A DNA stretch of 64,000 nt from Pseudobacteriovorax sp. (GTDB lineage: Bacteria > Bdellovibrionota_B > Oligoflexia > Oligoflexales > Oligoflexaceae). Position 1 is the stretch's first letter, and each line of letters begins with the position of its first letter. The position numbers and the translations under genes are program-made. Positions 16,408 to 24,705 of this stretch are shown one piece after another. The notes under the pieces were generated by a model, which was not told where the DNA came from, did no database searches, and saw nothing but the letters and a program-made list of their open reading frames with translations. The DNA lies in contig JABSRP010000010.1 of assembly GCA_013215145.1 (NCBI GenBank), positions 124,001 through 188,000 on the forward strand, given 5' to 3'.

Positions 16408-19083
16408 TCAAGCTCCCAAAGTGCTAGCTACTAAGTCTGGGAAAGCCTCTAACGCTTGCTTAACTCCAGAGAGTTTGGAGCCACCTGCCTGAGCCATATC
16501 TGGCTTACCACCACCGCGACCATCAATGTGTGGAGCAAGCTCCTTAATGAGATTGCCAGCTTTGAGTTTGCTATCGACTTCTTTCCCTTTGGCAACTAGT
16601 AGCATCGCTTTTTCTTGGCTTGCCATTTTCATGGCAAGAAGCAAAACCAGCCCCTTATGTTTTTGAGTCAATCGTTCTGCAAGATCGCGCAGAGTCTTGC
16701 CACCATTCAAAGTTTCGGAGCACTCGTAAGCTACCACAGTACTTCCCGAAACCTCCGTAGCCGTCGCAACCAGTTCACTCAATTCGTTTAGCATCACTCC
16801 AAGGCTTTGATCTTCTAACTTTTTTTGAAGCTCTTTCTCATTTTGCAAAGACTTCTCTAACTTCGAACCCACGGCAGACAAGTCTTTTACTTTGTATTTG
16901 GCGGTCAAAGATTCGACCTCTCTGTGAGATGCCGCTAAATAGTCAAAAGCCATTTTTGAAGTCACCGCCGTAATACGCCTAACTCCTGCGGCAATACTCG
17001 ACTCACTAGTGATCTTAAAAAGATTAATCTCACTGGTATTCACTACGTGTGACCCACCGCACAGTTCTACAGAAAAATCGCTAACGGAAACAACTCTAAC
17101 CTTGTCACCATACTTTTCCCCGAAAAAAGCTATAGCTCCTGCTGCGATAGCCTCGTCCTTACCCATTACTTGATGAACCACTGGCAATCGCTGCCATATT
17201 TTTTCGTTTATTTTTGTCTCAATTGTCTTGATCTCTTCAGCCGTCATCCCTTGAAAATGTGAGAAATCGAATCGAAGAGAGTTCTCGTTGACAAGCGAGC
17301 CAGCTTGCTTTACATGATCACCCAAGGTATCCCTAAGGGCCCAATGAAGCAGATGGGTAGCTGTGTGGTTTCTTGCCGTATAGTTTCTGAGAATTTGATT
17401 CGTCTCTTGCTGATAGCTACTACCAACCTTCAGACTGCCGGCCTCCAAACGCGCACTGACCACGAGCAGTCCAGTCACTGGTTTTTTAACATCGAGCACC
17501 TGAGCCTTGGCTCCTTGAGAATCGGTTACAAGCCCCCGATCACCAACTTGCCCGCCACCCTCGGGATAAAAAGGCGTCTCGTCAAAAACAAGGTCCACCT
17601 CGGCACCTTTTTGGGAAACAACATCTACTGACTCTGGTGAGGTGCCAGAATGCTGAATGATAGCGAGCAACTTACCTTCTAACGCTAACGAATCATGTCC
17701 TGCGAATTTTGACTCAGGTAAGGACTCAGCAAGAGCATGAAACAATTCATTGGAGTTATCGCCTGCATTTCCTTTCCAGCTCTTTCGTGACTGGCTCTTT
17801 TGCTTTTCCATTGATGCTTCAAATCCAACTTCATCAACGGAATACAGACGCTCCTCACAAATCAGCCTAGTCAGATCAATTGGGAATCCAAATGTATCGT
17901 ACAACTTAAAGGCGATATCACCCGATAGCTGACCATTTTCAGGAAGCTCAGCCAGACTCTCGTCGAGTAGACTTAGACCTTTCTCTAGAGTTTTTAGGAA
18001 TTGCTCTTCTTCAGCTTTAACGGCTTTATCAAGAAGAGCTCTTTTGTCCTTTAGATTTGGGTAGACAGATTCCATTTGAGAGACAACTGCAGCGCAAATT
18101 TTGAAAAGAAATGGCTTGTCGAATCCTAAATTTTTTCCATAACGAACGGCTCGGCGAATAATTCTTCTTAACACGTAACCACGACCTTCGTTAGAAGGCA
18201 TCACACCATCAGCGATCAAAAAAGTGATCGATCGAGCATGGTCGGCTATGACACGAAAGTTAAATACGTCCTCTTTTGCAGGGTCATATGTCTTGCCAAG
18301 CAGTTTTGATATGGCATCGAAAATTTCAACAAAACAGTCGATTTCATAATTAGTTTCCGTTTTCTGAAGGATCCCAGCCATGCGTTCGAGGCCCATACCA
18401 GTATCCACTGATGGTTTAGGCAAGGGAGTCATCGTTCCGTCTTTGGCACGATCGTATTGCATAAAAACGAGATTCCAAAATTCCATATAGCGATCGCAGT
18501 CACACTTACCTATGCCACATTGTTTTTCACCTGCACAGTATTGCTCTCCACGATCAAAGAACATCTCGCTGCACGGACCGCAGGGTCCTACATCACCCAT
18601 AGACCAAAAGTTATCCTCTTCGCCAAGCCTAATGATTTTATCTTTTGGGAACCCTATGTCCTTTTCCCAAATATTTGCGGCCTCATCGTCGGTTTTATAA
18701 ACTGTCACATAGACATCTTTTTGATCGACTTTTAGTACCTTAGTACAGTAGTCCCAGGCGTGACGAATCGCATCTTTTTTGAAGTAGTCGCCGAAAGAAA
18801 AATTCCCCAACATTTCGAAAAATGTGTGATGTCTGGCGGTATACCCGACATTTTCTAAATCATTATGCTTGCCACCCGCCCGCACACATTTTTGACAAGT
18901 TGTTGCTTTCGTATAAGAACGGGTCTCCCGACCTAAGAAGACATCCTTAAACTGATTCATACCAGCATTAGCAAACATAAGAGTCGGATCGTTTTCTGGG
19001 ATGAGTGAAGAGCTTTCCACACGCTCATGCTGGCGCTCAGCAAAGAATTTTAGGAATGATTCACGAATTTCTGCGACTTTCAT
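16408..19083 (-). CDS. alaS: Alanyl-tRNA synthetase
   Basis: Charges tRNA-Ala and clears mis-acylated Ser/Gly through an editing domain. 891 aa from the chosen ATG. Catalytic class II core at the N-terminus (RESFLKFFAERQHERV, FANAGMNQFKDVFLG, GMGLERMAGILQ); editing domain with ARNHTATHLLH (HxxxH) and VELCGGSHV (CxxxH) zinc ligands; C-terminal coiled coil and a final DHHA1-type domain (GRGGGKPDMAQAGG). The longer frame upstream overlaps the preceding gene and adds 18 unrelated residues, so the internal ATG, where the conserved N-terminus begins, was chosen. Confidence 0.97.
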   Translation of the reverse strand: MKVAEIRESFLKFFAERQHERVESSSLIPENDPTLMFANAGMNQFKDVFLGRETRSYTKATTCQKCVRAGGKHNDLENVGYTARHHTFFEMLGNFSFGDYFKKDAIRHAWDYCTKVLKVDQKDVYVTVYKTDDEAANIWEKDIGFPKDKIIRLGEEDNFWSMGDVGPCGPCSEMFFDRGEQYCAGEKQCGIGKCDCDRYMEFWNLVFMQYDRAKDGTMTPLPKPSVDTGMGLERMAGILQKTETNYEIDCFVEIFDAISKLLGKTYDPAKEDVFNFRVIADHARSITFLIADGVMPSNEGRGYVLRRIIRRAVRYGKNLGFDKPFLFKICAAVVSQMESVYPNLKDKRALLDKAVKAEEEQFLKTLEKGLSLLDESLAELPENGQLSGDIAFKLYDTFGFPIDLTRLICEERLYSVDEVGFEASMEKQKSQSRKSWKGNAGDNSNELFHALAESLPESKFAGHDSLALEGKLLAIIQHSGTSPESVDVVSQKGAEVDLVFDETPFYPEGGGQVGDRGLVTDSQGAKAQVLDVKKPVTGLLVVSARLEAGSLKVGSSYQQETNQILRNYTARNHTATHLLHWALRDTLGDHVKQAGSLVNENSLRFDFSHFQGMTAEEIKTIETKINEKIWQRLPVVHQVMGKDEAIAAGAIAFFGEKYGDKVRVVSVSDFSVELCGGSHVVNTSEINLFKITSESSIAAGVRRITAVTSKMAFDYLAASHREVESLTAKYKVKDLSAVGSKLEKSLQNEKELQKKLEDQSLGVMLNELSELVATATEVSGSTVVAYECSETLNGGKTLRDLAERLTQKHKGLVLLLAMKMASQEKAMLLVAKGKEVDSKLKAGNLIKELAPHIDGRGGGKPDMAQAGGSKLSGVKQALEAFPDLVASTLGA

Positions 19084-19106
19084 AGCTATAGGCTTCCCAT
19101 TTCGAG

Positions 19107-20645
19107 TTAAAGTGACTTCACAAGTTCCATAATGCACTGGACGCCTTGTCCACTGCCACCAGCTTCCCTAATGCCTCCTTTTGCTTTATCGGCCCAAGCG
19201 TAAATATCAAAATGAGCGAAGGGAGCGGGTTCCACGAATTCTAACAGAAATAGACCAGCGGTCAAAGAGCCACCAAAAGGTATAGAAGCGCAATGATTAA
19301 TATCGGCAAACTGACTTTTTAAGGTGCTGCGATAGGAATCAAAGAAAGGCACTTCCCACATGAAATCACCTGTTTTTTGGCTGGCAGTAGTGATTTTTTC
19401 ACCAAGAAATGGTTCGTTGGCCATAAAACCACCCATTTCAACTCCCAAACCTACTTTAATAGCTCCCGTTAGTGTTGCCATATTTAAAATGGCTTTGGTT
19501 GGTGTTTTTTCACTCTGCTCTTTTGCCAATTGAAGCGCGTCGGCTAATACCAAACGGCCCTCGGCATCTGTGTTATGAATCTCGACGGTTTTGCCACATC
19601 GTGTTTCAAATACATCGCTAGGCCGAAACGCATCTCCTGAAATGGCATTTTCTGCAAGAGGTAAATATAGATCTATAGGACCTCGGTAACCACCCGCGAC
19701 AAGTCCATAAAAGCCGCCAAGAGTCGCAGCTGCGCCGCCCATATCCTTTTTCATAAGCCTCATAGAAGCAGCCGGCTTGATATCAAGACCTCCAGAATCG
19801 AAAGTGATTCCCTTACCAACTAGAGTCACCACAGGATTTTTTGAGGACGGTTTCACCGGTCGATACTGGACTTTTACTAGACGCGGTTTGCGCGAAGAGG
19901 CGGAGCCAACAGCCAGAATTAGATTGAGTTTTTCCGATTTGAGCTTTTTCTCATCCCATACTGTCACTGTCGTACTAGGAAGCTTACTGAGTAATTTTTT
20001 AGTTAGATCCGCGAATGACTCAGGGTATAGCTGGTTAGGGGGAATATTCACCAGGTGTCGCGCAACATTGATGGCAACGCCTTGTGATGCCGACTGATCT
20101 AACAGCTTCTTGCTGACACCGAGTAAACTTAGCTTAAGACTCGGAAGAGAGGTTTGACTGCGCTTAAAGGTATAGGCTGCCATTTCAATTCCAACAAGAG
20201 CCCCACGCACCATCTCATCACTGCAATCAGGGGCAGTAAACTGTAAAGATTTGATCGGCTCTCCGAAGATTTTAGCCATCAGACTACCGATGCAGTCCCG
20301 CGCGGCAGAATACTCACTGGGCGCGAGTTTCCCATCATTTCGCGCGGCAACCCTCTCTGGAACCTGAGGTAAGCGAGCGATATAAATTGGTCCCGACTCG
20401 CCAACTAGTCTCACCACTTCTTTTTTCACGGCCTGATCGATTTGCCAGCTGACTACCTCAGATTTCAACTCTTCTAATAGAGCCGACATACCATCGATGT
20501 CGGGTACAAGATATAGTCGCGCACCCTTTGCTAACCTATTTGATCGACTGGCTGCAGCCAGATACCCCTCCTTAACCAAAGAAAGGCCGAAGTCATGTTT
20601 CGGCTGGCTTGTACTTCGCTTCGATTTAACTGTCGATCTGGCCAT
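19107..20645 (-). CDS. Leucyl aminopeptidase, M17 family
   Basis: Two-metal cytosolic exopeptidase that removes N-terminal residues from peptides. 512 aa. The C-terminal catalytic half is intact: VGKGITFDSGGLDIKP (metal Lys and Asp, second Lys), KKDMGGAA (metal Asp) and NTDAEGRLVLADAL (metal Asp and Glu, catalytic Arg). The N-terminal half is the usual macro-like regulatory domain. First gene of an operon with alaS and xth; GGAGAG precedes the ATG. A second, more divergent M17 protein is encoded at 50968-52458. A palindrome lies in the upstream divergent region. Confidence 0.93.
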   Translation of the reverse strand: MARSTVKSKRSTSQPKHDFGLSLVKEGYLAAASRSNRLAKGARLYLVPDIDGMSALLEELKSEVVSWQIDQAVKKEVVRLVGESGPIYIARLPQVPERVAARNDGKLAPSEYSAARDCIGSLMAKIFGEPIKSLQFTAPDCSDEMVRGALVGIEMAAYTFKRSQTSLPSLKLSLLGVSKKLLDQSASQGVAINVARHLVNIPPNQLYPESFADLTKKLLSKLPSTTVTVWDEKKLKSEKLNLILAVGSASSRKPRLVKVQYRPVKPSSKNPVVTLVGKGITFDSGGLDIKPAASMRLMKKDMGGAAATLGGFYGLVAGGYRGPIDLYLPLAENAISGDAFRPSDVFETRCGKTVEIHNTDAEGRLVLADALQLAKEQSEKTPTKAILNMATLTGAIKVGLGVEMGGFMANEPFLGEKITTASQKTGDFMWEVPFFDSYRSTLKSQFADINHCASIPFGGSLTAGLFLLEFVEPAPFAHFDIYAWADKAKGGIREAGGSGQGVQCIMELVKSL

Positions 20646-20971
20646 CTATATCTCTCCGAGAAAATTAGTCAATTTGGTCAGCTTCACCTGAGTAAGGTTA
20701 GGAGACTAGACTAGTCTTTGGATAAACACAAGTCGGCTCATGGTCTTCAGAGATTTTGCTCAAACCATCATCACAAAAGGTTTTTCATTAACCCTAAGTA
20801 ACGGATAACCTGGCCAAAAGGTAGGAAACCATCTCATCTCCCAAGTGAAAATGCGGCATTGTACCCGTATTTAGTGGAAATTTTCTAAGCTTCCGGTATA
20901 TCATGTCTTTCGTCTCAGGTAAGTCGAATTGCCAGAGATCAAAAAGTCTAAGAGTCCAAGGAGCCAAGCAA
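20646..20971. other. Intergenic region between divergent genes
   Basis: 326 nt between the M17 aminopeptidase and ferredoxin genes. Contains the short palindrome listed separately and the AAGGAG ribosome-binding site of the ferredoxin gene. Small open frames here lack start signals. No convincing sigma-70 promoter or RNA gene was identified. Confidence 0.5.
20703..20717. promoter_or_regulatory. 15-nt palindrome, candidate operator
   Basis: AGACTAG and CTAGTCT are perfect inverted copies around a single central A, 58 nt upstream of the minus-strand aminopeptidase start. The one-base centre cannot form a hairpin loop, which favours a protein-binding site. Confidence 0.33.
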
Positions 20972-21253
20972 ATGCCAAAAGTACAAGTGACCACTGATGA
21001 CCTAAATATCGACGTTAAAGATGGTTACGCATTGATCGACATGTGTGAAGACCACGATACCTCTATCCTATTTGGATGCCGTGACGGAGCCTGTGGTGCT
21101 TGCATGGTAAAAGTACTAGAGGGCGCCGATAAACTTAGTCCTATGCAAGACGATGAAAAGGATTTTCTTGAGACCATGGCGGCTGAGCCTGACGAACGAC
21201 TGGCTTGTCAGTGTAAAGTATACGGTGACGTGAAACTTGAAGTCTCAGAGTAA
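20972..21253 (+). CDS. [2Fe-2S] plant-type ferredoxin
   Basis: 93 aa electron carrier. The cluster-binding loop FGCRDGACGACMVKV gives three Cys in CxxxxCxxC spacing and the fourth is in RLACQCKVYG. The length and lack of extra domains point to a free soluble ferredoxin. The ATG was chosen because AAGGAG lies 8 nt upstream and the family begins with this beta strand; the longer open frame is AT-rich leader. Its 3' end meets the nth gene. The redox partner is unknown; the lysine-aminomutase-type radical SAM enzyme 1.3 kb downstream is a possible client. Confidence 0.88.
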   Translation: MPKVQVTTDDLNIDVKDGYALIDMCEDHDTSILFGCRDGACGACMVKVLEGADKLSPMQDDEKDFLETMAAEPDERLACQCKVYGDVKLEVSE

Positions 21254-21290
21254 GAGTAAACCTAAACGAGACTTTCGCCCCCCGGGGCGC

Positions 21291-21941
21291 ATGGCTGCCA
21301 AAGCCAAACGGCAGCAGATAGCCCTTGACGTTGTCAAGCGACTCAAAACCGTCATGCCCGAACCGAAGTGCGAACTCTATTTTGAAACTCCCTATCAGCT
21401 GCTTGTTTCTGTGGTGCTTTCGGCACAGACCACCGACAAAATGGTCAATCGCGTCATGACTCCGATCTACCAAAAAGCCTTCACCCCTGAGACTGCCGTA
21501 GAGTGGGGCTCCGAAAAACTACTTCAGGCCATTCGTACTATCGGATTAGCTCCCACGAAGGCGAAAAATGTCTGTCGCTTATCTCAGATTCTGATTGATA
21601 ATTTCGACAGCAACATCCCGCGGACTCGAGAGGATCTTGAAGCGCTTCCAGGCGTCGGCAGAAAAACTGCTAATGTTATTTTAGGAGAGATATATCGGGA
21701 ACCGACCCTCGCGGTGGATACTCATGTTTATCGAGTCACTATGAGATTAGGTTTACATCGAGAAACGAGCCCAGAAAAATCCGAAAAAGAGTTGCTCGCT
21801 GTGGTTCCAAAAGAATATCTTCCCGATGCTCACCATTGGTTTATCCTTTTAGGTCGCTACACCTGCAAAGCGATGTCACCTCAGTGCCATGACTGCAAAC
21901 TTACGGATATCTGCCCCAGTTATGGAAAACTTGCAAACTGA
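21291..21941 (+). CDS. nth: Endonuclease III
   Basis: DNA glycosylase/AP lyase for oxidised pyrimidines. Helix-hairpin-helix LEALPGVGRKTANVIL with the catalytic Lys just after LPGVGRK, followed by AVDTHVYRV with the catalytic Asp, and a C-terminal [4Fe-4S] loop with Cys in YTCKAMSPQCHDCKLTDIC. 216 aa from the ATG chosen. A TTG at 21237, overlapping the ferredoxin gene, would add 18 basic residues; neither start has a clear Shine-Dalgarno, so the N-terminus is uncertain. The 3' end overlaps the convergent maf gene by 22 nt. Confidence 0.92.
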   Translation: MAAKAKRQQIALDVVKRLKTVMPEPKCELYFETPYQLLVSVVLSAQTTDKMVNRVMTPIYQKAFTPETAVEWGSEKLLQAIRTIGLAPTKAKNVCRLSQILIDNFDSNIPRTREDLEALPGVGRKTANVILGEIYREPTLAVDTHVYRVTMRLGLHRETSPEKSEKELLAVVPKEYLPDAHHWFILLGRYTCKAMSPQCHDCKLTDICPSYGKLAN

Positions 21942-22531
21942 TTCAGATCCAATCCCAGATGTCTCATGGCATTAGCCAGCGCTAAAATTGGCATTCCAAC
22001 GATGGCAGCATCAGACTGATCAACATCTTCAAATAACAGCATTCCTTTATTCTCGTATTGGTAACAGCCAGCACAGCCAATCCATTCCCCGAGCTCCAAG
22101 TAGCCGCGGATATCGCGATCCGACAAATGGCGCATTCTCATACTGCAGGTGACTAGCCCTTCGTGAACCACTGAAGCCTGTCCCTGTTCGTCAATATGGA
22201 TCAGATGAAAGGCTGACTGTAAAAAATGGGTACGACCCGACAGCATTTTCAGCCTTTCAAAAGCCTGCTTAGCATCTTCGGCCTTGCCATAGGAGTGGCC
22301 ATCAAATTCGAGAACCTGATCCGCAGAGATGACCAGGTCATTGGGTCCCGCCGGAACGTGGAGCCCCTTCATGCGGCTTCTCTCTTTGGCCAAGGTCTTG
22401 CTATCGTTAGCCTGACTATCCGATTCATCATAATTAGAAGCAATCTGTCTAAACCGACTAATTCCAACCCTTTTAAGAAGTTCTGCACGAAATTTTGAAG
22501 TAGACCCCAGGATCAATTCATTGATATGCAC
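21920..22531 (-). CDS. Maf-family nucleotide pyrophosphatase
   Basis: House-cleaning pyrophosphatase of the Maf/YceF/YhdE family, which hydrolyses non-canonical or modified NTPs. Motifs: LILGSTSKFRAELLKRVGI at the N-terminus, DLVISADQVLEFDG (catalytic Asp) and a late IVGMPILALANAM. The start chosen is a GTG because AGGAG lies 6 nt before it and the conserved ELILGSTS begins five codons later; the longer ORF would start only 2 nt from the divergent gene, leaving no room for promoters. 203 aa. The YVELGEW/GCAG region (residues ~140-155) is slightly diverged from the consensus Maf motif. Confidence 0.85.
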   Translation of the reverse strand: MHINELILGSTSKFRAELLKRVGISRFRQIASNYDESDSQANDSKTLAKERSRMKGLHVPAGPNDLVISADQVLEFDGHSYGKAEDAKQAFERLKMLSGRTHFLQSAFHLIHIDEQGQASVVHEGLVTCSMRMRHLSDRDIRGYLELGEWIGCAGCYQYENKGMLLFEDVDQSDAAIVGMPILALANAMRHLGLDLNQFASFP

Positions 22532-22590
22532 GTAGCTCTCCTGTTTTGCACGATTTAACCGAAAAACACCCTCGCCGGAGAATTTCATTC

Positions 22591-23766
22591 ATGACAGATA
22601 GCGCAAATTCTACGAGCCGTCCGCCAGAATTTTTAAAGCTAAGCAAAAACCCCAGTAGCATTACGAGTACTGTGGCAAGAGACCTTGGAGTCGATCCTGA
22701 GACCTTCGTAAATTGGCGCTGGCATATGGCAAAGCAAGTAGATAGCCCGCAGAAGGCCGCATGCTTGATCAAACCAAGTCAAGACGAATGGCATGGTTTT
22801 GATCAACTCGATCAACTGTTTGTGACGGGAATCACGCCTTATTACGCGGGACTCATGAAAAAACAGCTCGATGAAGGTGAATCCTGCCCTATCCGTCTGC
22901 AAGCCATGCCTAGAAAACAAGAACTAGAAGACCCCCTAGGGGTCAAAGATCCTCTCGGTGAAGTGGATCATTCTCCAGTCCCCGAAGTGGTTCATGTCTA
23001 CCCCGACCGGGTAGCCTTTTGCGTCGCCCAACTATGCCCCGTTTATTGCCGCTATTGTTTTCGAAAGCGGCGAGACGAAGAGGTTGGCTTGCATTTTAAC
23101 CGACGTGTGATCGATCGAGGCATCGAATACATAGCATCCAATCCCGCAATTCGAGATGTTTTGATCACAGGAGGGGATCCATTCATCGCGTCTGATGAGG
23201 CCATTGAATCGCTTTTGCAACGGATTCGAGCCATCAAGCATGTCGACATTATTAGGTTTGGCACCAGAACTCCCGTTACCCTTCCCTACAGGGTAACAAA
23301 GAGACTAAGCAAAATCATAAGTAAATACCACCCAGTTTGGCTTAATACGCACTTCAATTGCGTTGAAGAATTGACCCCTGAGGCTTTAACCGCCATCGAT
23401 AACTTGGTGTCCGAAGGAATACCCGTAGGAAACCAAGCTGTCTTACTCAAAGGAGTCAATGATTCGGAGGAGGCTATGTTAGCTCTTTGCCGAGGACTGC
23501 TAAAAGCAAGGGTTAGGCCCTACTACGTATTCCATCCCCACAGTATCGAGGGGACCCAGCACCTTAGAGTCTCGTTGAAGCGCGGCATGGCCATCATGAA
23601 GTCACTTAGAGGTAATATAACCGGGTTCGGCATTCCCACCTATGCTCTAGACACCCCCAGTGGAAAGATCCCCATCCAGCACAACTATATCCTAGGTGAA
23701 GATGGCGACGATTTACTTGTGGAGACCATTAGAGGGGAGATTTGGCGTGAAAGATCAGTGCTTTGA
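22591..23766 (+). CDS. Lysine 2,3-aminomutase-family radical SAM/PLP enzyme
   Basis: Radical SAM enzyme of the KamA/EpmB family: AQLCPVYCRYCFRKRRDE carries the CxxxCxxC cluster motif, and DVLITGGDPF the family GGD. The C-terminal SGKIPIQHNY segment contains the Lys that holds PLP in lysine 2,3-aminomutase. It would move an alpha-amino group to the beta carbon of lysine (or of glutamate or arginine in relatives). 391 aa, closer to KamA (~416) than to the shorter EpmB. GGAG precedes the ATG by 10 nt. No yodP/ablB acetyltransferase or epmA/efp is next to it, so an osmolyte (N-acetyl-beta-lysine) role or EF-P modification cannot be assigned. Confidence 0.85.
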   Translation: MTDSANSTSRPPEFLKLSKNPSSITSTVARDLGVDPETFVNWRWHMAKQVDSPQKAACLIKPSQDEWHGFDQLDQLFVTGITPYYAGLMKKQLDEGESCPIRLQAMPRKQELEDPLGVKDPLGEVDHSPVPEVVHVYPDRVAFCVAQLCPVYCRYCFRKRRDEEVGLHFNRRVIDRGIEYIASNPAIRDVLITGGDPFIASDEAIESLLQRIRAIKHVDIIRFGTRTPVTLPYRVTKRLSKIISKYHPVWLNTHFNCVEELTPEALTAIDNLVSEGIPVGNQAVLLKGVNDSEEAMLALCRGLLKARVRPYYVFHPHSIEGTQHLRVSLKRGMAIMKSLRGNITGFGIPTYALDTPSGKIPIQHNYILGEDGDDLLVETIRGEIWRERSVL

Positions 23767-23811
23767 TTTGACCTGGCCAAACCTCGAAAGAGGCCAAGAC
23801 CAAATGTAAGC

Positions 23812-24681
23812 TTATAGAACGGCGACATTAATACCGGGACCGCGATGAAAGGCCACCCGATCTCCATACCTCAGACGAATCACGCCACGCTCGCCGTCTA
23901 GGGCAAGTATACCGTTCGCACAGTGATTTTCGATTTCTAGAATGGTTTCCGTACCGTCAAAAGTCCCCTTTTGAATCGTGGGTTCAGACTGATCCGTTTG
24001 GTACAGCTCTCTGACGACAAACTGAAGTCTATTATCAGAAGGATCCATATCACAGCCCCCTGCGGCGCTGATAGCTGCTGTACTACCTGTCGCAGTGGAC
24101 ACCCAAATACCGCTGGATTTTTGAACTTCAACGCGCCCTTCGTAAAATGCTTTGTATCGGGTGGTCGAGGCGGGATTAGCACTGGTGTACAAAAAATCAT
24201 TCAACACAGGAAACGTCGTGATTCCGGAACGATCCTCAGCCTTGAAAATCTTAGCCTTGATCCGCGTCCGTTCCTGAAAATCAAGCTTGCCTTTGGCGAA
24301 CTTATCGAAAATCTGGGGAACCTCATCGATTCCTCCAGCACATAAAAAGCCAACGCTTGAGTTAGACGAGCGAATTCCAATGATGGGAGTATTCCCCTCG
24401 ACAGAGTGGGAGGCTGAAAGCAACGTCCCATCACCCCCAACACTGACAATTGCTTGAAAGGCACCCGATGGGCGCATATCGCCTCGCTTAAGCTCGACGA
24501 AAGACAAATCGTGAGAACGAAGCTGATCCCGGACAGCTTCCAGGCTCGCATAATGCTCCTGATGTGCTTTTTCTAATTGGGCATAATGAGAATCTGAGAG
24601 CCCTCCGGCCTTCACTTGGCTTCGCACCACCTCGCCATGTTGCTCTAGATTCGTTGGTTTTCTAATCACTAAAACTGTCAT
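23812..24681 (-). CDS. nadK: NAD kinase
   Basis: ATP-dependent phosphorylation of NAD to NADP. 289 aa. The IVSVGGDGTLLSASH motif (GGDGT) holds the catalytic Asp; IIGIRSSNSSVGFLC follows; the second conserved motif is GIWVSTATGSTAAISAAGG. The N-terminal ~60 residues are charged and not conserved. The ATG rather than the upstream GTG was chosen because GGAG is correctly spaced for it. Located 15 nt upstream of it is the stop of the PpiD-like gene, so the two are one operon. Confidence 0.9.
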   Translation of the reverse strand: MTVLVIRKPTNLEQHGEVVRSQVKAGGLSDSHYAQLEKAHQEHYASLEAVRDQLRSHDLSFVELKRGDMRPSGAFQAIVSVGGDGTLLSASHSVEGNTPIIGIRSSNSSVGFLCAGGIDEVPQIFDKFAKGKLDFQERTRIKAKIFKAEDRSGITTFPVLNDFLYTSANPASTTRYKAFYEGRVEVQKSSGIWVSTATGSTAAISAAGGCDMDPSDNRLQFVVRELYQTDQSEPTIQKGTFDGTETILEIENHCANGILALDGERGVIRLRYGDRVAFHRGPGINVAVL

Positions 24682-24705
24682 AAAGCCCACTCCAAACCCA
24701 TCGAC

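Noticed and set aside
23767-23811. Hairpin CCTC-GAAA-GAGG between convergent lysine-aminomutase-type and nadK genes as terminator
   Set aside because: Only four base pairs, competing TGGCC/GGCCA pairing, and no T-run on either strand.
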